From the NCBI GenBank assembly GCA_002373375.1, contig DFLE01000021.1, forward strand, positions 1-6,546: 6,546 nucleotides of DNA, written 5' to 3'. Under the pieces are notes generated by a model, which saw only the letters and a list, made by a program, of their open reading frames with translations, had not been told where the DNA came from and searched no databases. Below, in pieces: positions 1-4,672 of the stretch (position 1 is its first letter; the number at the start of each line of letters is the position of its first letter). Source of the stretch: Prevotellaceae bacterium UBA3627. Its GTDB lineage: Bacteria; Bacteroidota; Bacteroidia; Bacteroidales; Bacteroidaceae. Both the position numbers and the translations under genes were made by a program.

Positions 1-2
1 GC

Positions 3-239
3 AACCTCTCCAGTTCCATGCTCAAGTCGTATCTGACGCAGGCTGCCATGCATACAATAGCAAAAGGTGGCATCTATCATGATTACTATCACCGTAAGAT
101 AGCAGAAGGCAAAACTCACTCAATCGCACTAAACAATGCCAAGAACAAACTTCTTCATCTTGCCATGTCGTTGGTTACCCATGACATGGATTACGAGGCG
201 AACCACGAGTTTTTGAGAACTCAGAGAGTTGCAAATTAA
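3..239 (+). CDS. IS110-family transposase, C-terminal fragment (cut by window edge)
   Basis: The frame is open from the left edge to a TAA at 237-239, giving about 78 residues of a protein that starts outside the window. The stretch from LKSYLTQAAMHTIA through YYHRKIAEGK to ALNNAKNKLLH matches the end of the Transposase_20 domain of IS110-family (DEDD/serine) transposases: small helices, a Y-x-R-K-x-x-E-G-K motif, then A-x-x-x-x-x-x-K-L-L. Those enzymes move elements using a bridge RNA and usually lack long terminal inverted repeats. The methionine at 18 is internal, so it is not a start. The element's right end should lie between 240 and about 341, but no boundary can be placed from sequence alone. 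Whether the full gene is intact upstream cannot be seen. Confidence 0.72.
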   Translation, partial: NLSSSMLKSYLTQAAMHTIAKGGIYHDYYHRKIAEGKTHSIALNNAKNKLLHLAMSLVTHDMDYEANHEFLRTQRVAN

Positions 240-341
240 CTTTATGTGTCATTTTAAATTTTATTAACTGAATATATTTTGAAAATTCTATATGAAGCAA
301 GGAAATTGAGGTTGCAAAAATCAAAGTGTAAGCAAAAACTA

Positions 342-845
342 CTATTCCCTGACAATAATCTCCTCTGCGGTCTTGCGGACTTTCTCCTTCGGTGCGTCGG
401 CGGCATAGCCGAGGGGAATGAGGACGGCTGGTTCCTCGTTGGCGGCGAGGGAGAACAACTGGCGGCACAAATCAGCGTTGAAGTTGCATACCCAGCAGGT
501 GGCGAGGCCTTGTTCCGTTGCTGCCAGACAAAGGTGCTCCACTGCAATGGCGATGTCGATGTCGCCGTGGTGCTTGCCGTCAGAGCGCACCCACTCCTCG
601 TCGTGGAGTATGGAGGCTATGACATACATAGGGGCGGTGGTGAACCACTCACGGTTATAACACTGGCGCAACTTCTCCTTGTCGCCGTCACTGCTGATGA
701 CGTGGAAGCGCCAAGGCTGTTTGTTTACTGCCGACGGAGCAAAGCGCACGCACTCCATCACATAGTTCACCTTCTCTTGTTCTACACTCTTTGCCTGATA
801 GCTTCTGCAGCTGTATCTCTGTTTTACTAAATCAAGGAAATTCAT
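342..845 (-). CDS. Nitroreductase-family FMN oxidoreductase
   Basis: This 167-residue protein is a short nitroreductase-fold flavoenzyme, predicted to bind FMN and use NAD(P)H to reduce an unknown substrate in the cytoplasm. Seen: the N-terminal FMN-phosphate motif R10-Y-S-C-R14-S-Y, the A-P-S-A-V-N-K-Q-P-W segment (36-45), a helix D95-x-D-I-A-I-A-V-E-H leading to G113-L-A-T-C-W118, and P-L-G-Y at 144-147 near the C-terminus. The start at 845 (MNFLDLVKQRYS) is preferred over an upstream ATG at 911. It places the FMN motif at the usual position, and the upstream ATG would lie on the -7 element of the predicted promoter. The gene stands alone with its own promoter. It has clearly higher GC than the AT-rich sequence on both sides. 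The family is firm; the physiological substrate is unknown. Confidence 0.9.
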   Translation of the reverse strand: MNFLDLVKQRYSCRSYQAKSVEQEKVNYVMECVRFAPSAVNKQPWRFHVISSDGDKEKLRQCYNREWFTTAPMYVIASILHDEEWVRSDGKHHGDIDIAIAVEHLCLAATEQGLATCWVCNFNADLCRQLFSLAANEEPAVLIPLGYAADAPKEKVRKTAEEIIVRE

Positions 846-907
846 AGTTAATTCATAATTAGTGTCTAATAGACCACACCTTATATGTATTATATGTAAT
901 CTGTTTT

Positions 908-940
908 GCAAAGATAGGAATTATCTGGCAAACTGCCAAA
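908..940 (-). promoter_or_regulatory. Bacteroidetes-type promoter of the nitroreductase gene
   Basis: Reading the minus strand, TTTG at 940-937 is followed after exactly 20 nt by TATCTTTG at 916-909, with a C next. This matches the Bacteroidetes sigma-ABfr consensus (TTTG at -33, TAnnTTTG at -7). Transcription would begin near 900, leaving an AT-rich leader of about 55 nt with no clear Shine-Dalgarno before the ATG at 845. Confidence 0.75.
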
Positions 941-959
941 CATGTTCAGGATAAATCAT

Positions 960-980
960 AGAGGTAAGCTCTTACGCTCT
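960..980. other. Short inverted repeat (hairpin)
   Basis: AGAGGTAAG (960-968) pairs with CTTAC plus CTCT (971-975 and 977-980), with G976 bulged and a two-base centre. There is no T-run on either side, so this is not an intrinsic terminator. It might be a protein-binding palindrome or an RNA structure left from the lost gene. Confidence 0.35.
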
Positions 981-1002
981 GACAGATAAGAATGTGAAGG
1001 CG

Positions 1003-1032
1003 ATACTCAAGAGCATAAAGGTGCTAAAATAA
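1003..1032 (+). repeat. 30-bp direct repeat, copy 1
   Basis: This begins ATACTCAAGAGC and ends GTGCTAAAATAA, and it is identical over all 30 bases to 2391-2420. In the plus-strand frame it reads I-L-K-S-I-K-V-L-K-stop. The two copies lie 1,388 bp apart, measured start to start, and enclose the promoter and gene of the secreted protein. Flanking bases differ at once on both sides, so the repeat has sharp ends. Confidence 0.95.
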
Positions 1033-1063
1033 CGTCAGTTTATTATTTCGCGTGGCTTTTAAC

Positions 1064-1080
1064 TTTTTTTAAGGGGGGGG
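1064..1080 (+). repeat. T7-AA-G8 homopolymer tract upstream of promoter
   Basis: Seven T (1064-1070), two A and eight G (1073-1080) lie next to each other, ending about 25 bp before the -7 element. Homopolymer G runs of this length are prone to slipped-strand length change and are unusual in an otherwise AT-rich intergenic stretch. The tract sits just upstream of the expected -33 position, where length changes could alter promoter activity. The regulatory role is inference. Confidence 0.6.
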
Positions 1081-1081
1081 T

Positions 1082-1113
1082 GACAATTATTAACGGTATT
1101 ATGTGTATCTTTG
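1082..1113 (+). promoter_or_regulatory. Promoter of the secreted-protein gene
   Basis: TATCTTTG at 1106-1113, followed by C, is a perfect Bacteroidetes -7 element. No TTTG stands at the expected -33 position (about 1082-1085 reads GACA), so the promoter may be weak or need an activator. The start of transcription would be near 1119. That leaves an AT-rich leader of about 28 nt (TAAATATTAAACAAAC) and no Shine-Dalgarno, which is typical for these bacteria. Confidence 0.65.
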
Positions 1114-1147
1114 CATGAAATATTGTAAATATTAAACAAACTTAAAC

Positions 1148-2368
1148 ATGAAACATCCAATTAAGATTTCGGCAATGGCACTGATTGCCGTGTTTGCACT
1201 CAGTAATAATGCCAATGCGCAGTTTGGCAGTTTGAAGGGACTCGCCAATAAGGCTAAGAAGGCCGTAAAGGAAAAGGTAACAGATACGGGTAGCTCTGTC
1301 TCAGAGAGTGCTACAAGCTCAGTAAGTTCTACAGCAGGTTCTTATGCCAGCACAGGCAATGACGGTGGAAGAGTAGATGTCACGCTGGCAGATTTCAATG
1401 TTGACTACTCTATAGCAAAGAAAACAAACTGGACTTACAGTTCGCCTACAGAGGATGTGTTAGCCGACGTGGCTTATTGGTTGCAGAGACTGCGCAACAG
1501 TCTGGACAAAGGTAATGCCAACGCAATAGACTTTGAGGCATTAGGACGCATCAACAATGGTGCTCCGCTGTTTTCCTATGTTGATAAACAATACCATCAG
1601 GCGGCTTCAGCTCGCAACATCCAGGCCATAGATGACTGGAGTAAAGAGAAGGACCAGTTGGTAAAGGCTGCTTGGAAGATAATCTCAGCTAAACTGCCGG
1701 AGAAGAATGATTACGTAGGTCGTGTAAATGGTTTGCTTGCAATGGCAGAGAATGCTACAAGCAGAGATGCTAAGGGATATTTCTTTGACCGTGCTTTTGA
1801 GGTGACGTCGCTTGCCATCAAGTTTGGCAAGATAAGTCAGGGAAGCAGCGATGAGAGCCAGATAGCTTCAAGGTTGCAGGCACTCTATGCTGGTCTTGAT
1901 GAAGGCTTGAAAGGTAACTATCCTTCGTCATTCAAGGTCAGCGACTTTGATGCCTTTGATGCCAAGCGCATTGCCAATGGTGGTGCAGCCGCAGGCGCAG
2001 AGGAACAGAGAATGCGTAAGGGTTCGCTGCTGAAAATGTATAAGTATGCAGCTGCCAACAATCGTTACAAGTCTATGCCTGCCTCTAAAGGTAATGCTGC
2101 AGAGAAGAGCATACGCGACTATGTGACGAAGAGGTATCCTGAGTGGGGTAAGGTAGTTCGTGTGTCATGTCCGGAGAACTGGACTGTGGTGCGCGACCGT
2201 CTGGGTAATCCTACCTATCGTCACTATGGTGCCACCATTCTCTGTGAGGACCAGGGCTATAAAGTGCTGCACGGTATATCCATACATCAGACATATAAGT
2301 ATGGAAAGTATGGTACGTCGGTACCTGACAGCGACAGGTGGAATACGATTGTTAACCTCGTGAAATAA
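1148..2368 (+). CDS. Secreted protein of unknown function
   Basis: This 406-residue protein is not one I recognise. Residues 1-24 form a clear signal peptide: K-H-P-I-K, a hydrophobic core ending in FALSNN, and A-N-A cleaved before Q25. There is no lipobox cysteine, so a periplasmic or surface location is expected. After cleavage comes a short lysine-rich amphipathic helix (GLANKAKKAVKEKV), then a Ser/Thr-rich linker (about 48-70). A mostly helical middle (about 80-290) has recurring W, Y and F. A C-terminal domain (about 315-406) is rich in aromatics and contains the only two cysteines, C341 (S-C-P-E-N-W) and C366 (I-L-C-E-D). They could form a disulfide in the periplasm. The gene stands alone between two 30-bp repeats, is visibly lower in GC than its neighbours, and ends before a terminator. 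Similar signal-plus-KKAVEK proteins occur in Bacteroidales, but I can assign no function. Confidence 0.85.
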   Translation: MKHPIKISAMALIAVFALSNNANAQFGSLKGLANKAKKAVKEKVTDTGSSVSESATSSVSSTAGSYASTGNDGGRVDVTLADFNVDYSIAKKTNWTYSSPTEDVLADVAYWLQRLRNSLDKGNANAIDFEALGRINNGAPLFSYVDKQYHQAASARNIQAIDDWSKEKDQLVKAAWKIISAKLPEKNDYVGRVNGLLAMAENATSRDAKGYFFDRAFEVTSLAIKFGKISQGSSDESQIASRLQALYAGLDEGLKGNYPSSFKVSDFDAFDAKRIANGGAAAGAEEQRMRKGSLLKMYKYAAANNRYKSMPASKGNAAEKSIRDYVTKRYPEWGKVVRVSCPENWTVVRDRLGNPTYRHYGATILCEDQGYKVLHGISIHQTYKYGKYGTSVPDSDRWNTIVNLVK

Positions 2369-2390
2369 CTTGATGTATAGAAAAGGAAAT

Positions 2391-2420
2391 ATACTCAAGA
2401 GCATAAAGGTGCTAAAATAA
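2391..2420 (+). repeat. 30-bp direct repeat, copy 2
   Basis: This is identical to 1003-1032. It starts 22 bp after the stop codon of the secreted-protein gene and runs directly into the terminator hairpin. Its final TAAAATAA supplies the T-rich tail of that hairpin when read on the minus strand. In frame it again reads I-L-K-S-I-K-V-L-K-stop, here preceded by only six codons from an ATG at 2373. Confidence 0.95.
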
Positions 2421-2421
2421 A

Positions 2422-2459
2422 GAAAAGGGGTTCGCTTCAATGAAGTGAACCCCCTTTTC
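2422..2459. terminator. Bidirectional intrinsic terminator
   Basis: GAAAAGGGGTTCGCTTC (2422-2438) pairs with the complementary arm at 2442-2459, with one bulged C (2450), one G-T pair and a tiny loop around 2439-2441. On the plus strand TTTTCCTATTCT follows. On the minus strand the tail is TTTTCTTTATTTTA, a better U-rich tract. The hairpin lies between two convergent transcription units, the secreted-protein gene and the four-gene minus-strand operon, and can serve both. It abuts the stop codon of the TIGR04076 gene. Confidence 0.85.
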
Positions 2460-2804
2460 CTATTCTATAACCTCAATGTAAAAGCTGAACGGCCGGAAAC
2501 CGTCGTTGCAGCTGAGCATGGCGCTCATAGGATTCTTCATCCATCCGTTGGAGTAACTTACGGTGCCGTCAGCAGCCGTGTGGCGGTCGGCGAAGAAATG
2601 ACCCTCGCCGCGTGCCAGTGACTCCACATATTCACGCATGGATGACCATGCTGAGGGACACATACCCTCGGGACACTTCCCGTCAGTGGAAATCCATTGT
2701 TGTCCCACGCTGACGTCGCAGGTGTGCTCTATGGGATTCTCGTATCTCGCCATAAGGTCGGGATACTCCGTCTGGCGTATGGCAGTAATCCGTACTTTGT
2801 TCAT
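2460..2804 (-). CDS. TIGR04076-family protein
   Basis: This 114-residue protein starts MNKVRITAIRQT and looks like the TIGR04076 family, small proteins of unknown function common in anaerobes. Supporting motifs are the N-terminal K-V-x-I-T strand, C29 in H-T-C-D, P-E-G-M-C-P-S-A-W (45-53), G-W-M-K-N (87-91) and S-C-N-D-G-F-R-P-F-S-F (98-108). The cysteines C29, C44, C49 and C99 might bind a metal, but that is inference. Family members are commonly around 85-115 residues, so it looks complete. Residues 72-86 (after H-F-F-A-D-R) are a longer loop than I recall for the family. It is the last gene of the operon: 8 nt after the preceding stop, with GGAGA just before the ATG, an unusually good ribosome-binding site here. 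It ends at the terminator hairpin. Confidence 0.75.
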   Translation of the reverse strand: MNKVRITAIRQTEYPDLMARYENPIEHTCDVSVGQQWISTDGKCPEGMCPSAWSSMREYVESLARGEGHFFADRHTAADGTVSYSNGWMKNPMSAMLSCNDGFRPFSFYIEVIE

Positions 2805-2812
2805 TGGTCTCC

Positions 2813-3346
2813 TCAGTTCATCTTTGTCATGTGATAGCCCATCCTGTTAAGCTGCATGGCGGCTCCCATGAGGTAGAGCTGGTGCAGGCAAGCCACGTAT
2901 GCGTGGAACGCCTCCTTTGTGCCTGGCTCTATACGCTGGCGCATCAAGGCACTGTGCACACGAGAGGCACACTCGCCTACAAGTTTCTCAAGTGAGGTGT
3001 AGTCCTCGCCGTCAAGCAGCAGCACATCCTGGCGTATATATTCATCCATACTGTCATAGCCGCGCTTGTCTCTCAGGTAGATGTATATGTCCTCCAACTT
3101 TGAGTACACATCCCATTCCGTGTCCCACATCTTGGCTATGGCCATACCTACATACATCATCCAACCGAGCGAGGCATTGGGGTAGTTCTGAAATTCCCTG
3201 ATGCCGTCGGGCAGATATGACTGTGCTATGGCAGCCCATTTCTCCTCCACGTCGGGACACTCGGGCATGCGCTCGTCCACTTCCTTTATAGAGTGCAGGT
3301 AGCGATGCAGGTCTTCGTGCAGTATGTCCTCAAATTTCTGTTCCAT
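2813..3346 (-). CDS. Hypothetical protein, 177 residues, helical
   Basis: No family that I can name with confidence. There is no signal peptide and no clear transmembrane segment, so it is probably cytoplasmic. The sequence is acidic and mostly helical: an N-terminal D-I-L-H-E-D-L-H-R-Y-L helix, then M-P-E-C-P-D-V-E-E-K-W (27-37). A core segment N-Y-P-N-A-S-L-G-W-M-M-Y-V-G-M-A-I-A-K (54-72) is followed by W-D-T-E-W. The C-terminal half has two more helices (A-F-H-A-Y-V-A-C-L-H and L-M-G-A-A-M-Q-L-N). The conserved-looking Y-P-x-A-S-L-G-W core suggests an orthologous family in Bacteroidales. It lies 5 nt after the preceding gene and 8 nt before the next, so it is co-transcribed with both. The ATG at 3346 is the only start consistent with this spacing. 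Confidence 0.8.
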   Translation of the reverse strand: MEQKFEDILHEDLHRYLHSIKEVDERMPECPDVEEKWAAIAQSYLPDGIREFQNYPNASLGWMMYVGMAIAKMWDTEWDVYSKLEDIYIYLRDKRGYDSMDEYIRQDVLLLDGEDYTSLEKLVGECASRVHSALMRQRIEPGTKEAFHAYVACLHQLYLMGAAMQLNRMGYHMTKMN

Positions 3347-3351
3347 GTGTT

Positions 3352-3597
3352 CTATAACATTTGTTCTAATTGTTCCACGGCATGGGTAATGTCCTCACAA
3401 AACCTGTTGTGGTCTTTAAGGAAGTCAGCCCTGCCTTCTGATATTAATTCGAGCAGTTCGCTGCTCATGTCGTCCGCATAGCTTGCTATGGCATACTCTA
3501 TATCGTCCCTCTGCCAGTCAAGCGAGGAATGGATATACACGTTTCTCTTCTGGTGCAGGAAACTGTATGCGGTCTCTATGCTGTCACGTGTTATCAT
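3352..3597 (-). CDS. Small hypothetical helical protein, 81 residues
   Basis: A short soluble protein that I do not recognise. It begins MITRDSIETAYSFLHQK, then a middle with V-Y-I-H-S-S-L-D-W-Q-R-D-D-I-E-Y-A-I-A-S-Y (20-40). It ends in a long acidic helix (L-L-E-L-I-S-E-G-R-A-D-F-L, then H-A-V-E-Q-L-E-Q-M-L). I chose the start at 3597 because its ATG overlaps the stop of the preceding gene as ATGA, a classic sign of translational coupling. A longer frame from 3642 would overlap the DUF4250 gene by 49 bases. Coupling suggests that its product is made in proportion to, and may work with, the DUF4250 protein. No catalytic motif is visible. Confidence 0.72.
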   Translation of the reverse strand: MITRDSIETAYSFLHQKRNVYIHSSLDWQRDDIEYAIASYADDMSSELLELISEGRADFLKDHNRFCEDITHAVEQLEQML

Positions 3598-3794
3598 GCG
3601 TCGTAGCCTATAGGCCTGAACTGTTTCTGTGCCTCGCTCCATACAAAGCCGTGGCCGTGCAGGTACTCCTTTATCTCTTGTGGTTCACGGTTGAAGGCGT
3701 AGCATAATGACTCAAGCGTGTCAAACTCCTCGTCTCTCAGAAGCATGTTCACACTCGACACCAGTATGGCGGGGTCTTTGGGTAAATATTCCAT
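3594..3794 (-). CDS. DUF4250 domain-containing protein
   Basis: This 66-residue protein starts MEYLPKDPAILVSSVNMLLR, matching the DUF4250 pattern (x-L-P-K-D-P-x-x-L-x-S-x-V-N-x-x-L-R-D), followed by F-D-T-L-E-S-L-C and a C-terminal E-A-Q-K-Q-F-R segment. Its length is normal for that family of about 60 residues. The helical layout recalls a small helix-turn-helix, but the molecular role of DUF4250 is unknown. It is the first gene of the four-gene operon, has a -7 element at 3822-3815, and shares an ATGA overlap with the next gene. No Shine-Dalgarno precedes the ATG, which is normal for this group. Confidence 0.82.
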   Translation of the reverse strand: MEYLPKDPAILVSSVNMLLRDEEFDTLESLCYAFNREPQEIKEYLHGHGFVWSEAQKQFRPIGYDA

Positions 3795-3814
3795 CGGTTA
3801 TTTGTTTGCAAATG

Positions 3815-3822
3815 CAAAGGTA
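3815..3822 (-). promoter_or_regulatory. -7 element for the four-gene operon
   Basis: On the minus strand TACCTTTG at 3822-3815, followed by C, is a perfect TAnnTTTG element 21 nt before the ATG at 3794. The nearest upstream TTTG (3840-3837) is only 14 nt away, shorter than the usual 19-21, so the -33 box is poor. The leader would be very short, perhaps 15 nt. It diverges from the cyclophilin promoter in a 121-bp intergenic region. Confidence 0.6.
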
Positions 3823-3843
3823 CTAATTCTTTTTGACAAAAAC

Positions 3844-3875
3844 GTTGCTTAGTCTTAAACTTTTTTGTACTTTTG
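3844..3875 (+). promoter_or_regulatory. Promoter of the cyclophilin gene
   Basis: GTTG at 3844-3847, then 20 nt, then TACTTTTG at 3868-3875, fits the Bacteroidetes -33/-7 pattern. Transcription would start near 3881, leaving a leader of about 35 nt. No Shine-Dalgarno is seen before the ATG at 3916; the leader ends in CTAAATAAAA. Confidence 0.65.
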
Positions 3876-3915
3876 TGGAAGTAAAACGACTAATTACACA
3901 AACGTCTAAATAAAA

Positions 3916-4647
3916 ATGAAAGTAAAGATACAGACAACGCTGGGCGACATTGTGGTGCGCCTGTATGACGAGACTCCCGTACACCGTGATAACTTCCTGA
4001 AGCTGGTAGGCGAGGGATATTATGACGGTACTCTGTTTCATAGGGTGATAAAGGATTTCATGATTCAGGGTGGTGACCCCGACTCAAAGGGCGCGCCTGC
4101 CGGTAAGATGCTCGGCGTGGGCGGTCCTGACTATACGTTGCAGGCAGAGATAAAGGACGGACTGCTGCATAAGCGCGGAGCGTTGGCTGCCGCACGTCAG
4201 GGCGACGAGGTGAATCCGGAGCGCAGAAGCAGCGGCTCGCAGTTCTATATAGTATGGGGACAGGTGTATAATGAGGGCCAGTTGCGTCAGTTCTCTAAGC
4301 AGATGAAGATGCAGATGATGCAGAATGCCTTTAATAAGTTGGCGGCGGAGCATCGTGCGGAGATAATGCAGATGCGCCGTGACCGTGACCGCGCGGGACT
4401 GCAGGAGTTGCAAGACCGCCTTGTTGCTGAGGCTGAGAAGCAGGTGGCAGGCTACAGCGGTATGACTGATGAGCAGATGAGAATATATTCCACCGTAGGT
4501 GGTACGCCTCACCTTGACGGTCAATATACAGTATTCGGAGAGGTGGAGGAAGGCCTTGACGTGGTGGAGATGATACAAAACACCGCTACGGGTGCCGCTG
4601 ACCGTCCTGTGGACGATATAGAGATGAAGCTTACAGTGGTAGAGTAG
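3916..4647 (+). CDS. Cyclophilin-type peptidyl-prolyl cis-trans isomerase with helical insertion
   Basis: This 243-residue protein should catalyse cis-trans isomerisation of Xaa-Pro bonds. It has no signal peptide (MKVKIQTTLGDIVVRLYD), so it is probably cytoplasmic. The cyclophilin core is clear: P-V-H-R-D-N-F-L-K-L (21-30), F41-H-R43-V-I-K-D-F-M-I-Q51-G-G-D with the catalytic arginine R43, R103-R-S-S-G-S-Q-F (103-110), and H199-L-D-G-Q-Y-T-V-F-G. The place of the cyclosporin-contact tryptophan of eukaryotic cyclophilin A is taken by H199, as in many bacterial forms. Bacterial single-domain cyclophilins are usually about 165-190 residues. The excess is an insertion at about 118-192, between the S-x-Q-F strand and the H-L-D-G motif. 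It is charged, helical and rich in Met and Gln (K-Q-M-K-M-Q-M-M-Q). Its function is unknown. The gene is single, with its own promoter, and converges on the GNAT gene 8 bp downstream. Confidence 0.93.
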   Translation: MKVKIQTTLGDIVVRLYDETPVHRDNFLKLVGEGYYDGTLFHRVIKDFMIQGGDPDSKGAPAGKMLGVGGPDYTLQAEIKDGLLHKRGALAAARQGDEVNPERRSSGSQFYIVWGQVYNEGQLRQFSKQMKMQMMQNAFNKLAAEHRAEIMQMRRDRDRAGLQELQDRLVAEAEKQVAGYSGMTDEQMRIYSTVGGTPHLDGQYTVFGEVEEGLDVVEMIQNTATGAADRPVDDIEMKLTVVE

Positions 4648-4672
4648 AGGAGACCTTATATTATCTTCTCTA
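4645..4672. terminator. Possible hairpin between convergent genes
   Basis: TAGAGGAGA (4645-4653, beginning at the stop codon of the cyclophilin) can pair over nine positions, with one G-T, with TCTTCTCTA (4664-4672) around a 10-base AT-rich loop. It spans both gene ends in an 8-bp intergenic gap. The stem is short and no strong T-run follows on either side, so its use as a terminator is uncertain. Confidence 0.35.

Larger units (their letters stand above)
955..1032 (+). pseudogene. Decayed 3' end of an unidentified gene
   Basis: From the stop codon at 952-954 to TAA at 1030-1032 there is an open frame without a start codon. Its last residues read EVSSYALTDKNVKAILKSIK followed by VLK and stop. 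The pattern of charged and hydrophobic residues looks like the helical C-terminus of a real protein, and the stop coincides with the end of the 30-bp repeat. No upstream coding body remains, because the promoter of the nitroreductase lies there instead. I do not recognise the parent family. The segment also contains a hairpin (960-980). Reading this as a gene remnant is inference; chance is possible for so short a frame. Confidence 0.35.

Noticed and set aside
279..830. 183-residue plus-strand open frame opposite the nitroreductase
   Set aside because: It is antisense to a gene with clear FMN-binding motifs and has no promoter or family resemblance; its length comes from the GC-rich coding strand opposite.
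846..911. N-terminal extension of the nitroreductase to an ATG at 911
   Set aside because: The extra 22 residues resemble no nitroreductase N-terminus, and the ATG lies on the -7 element of the predicted promoter.
2373..2420. 15-residue frame MYRKGNILKSIKVLK between the secreted-protein gene and the terminator
   Set aside because: No ribosome-binding site, and nine of its residues come from the duplicated repeat; it is better explained as a remnant of the repeat than as a microprotein, although translation cannot be excluded.
2165..2440. 91-residue minus-strand frame with a hydrophobic N-terminus
   Set aside because: It runs opposite the conserved-looking C-terminal domain of the secreted protein and through the terminator hairpin, with no promoter signal.
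3598..3642. Longer 96-residue version of the 81-residue protein
   Set aside because: It would overlap the DUF4250 gene by 49 bases, whereas the ATG at 3597 gives the common ATGA coupling overlap.
4084..4578. 164-residue minus-strand frame opposite the cyclophilin
   Set aside because: It is antisense to a well-supported cyclophilin, and its His/Leu-rich composition is the mirror of the coding strand.
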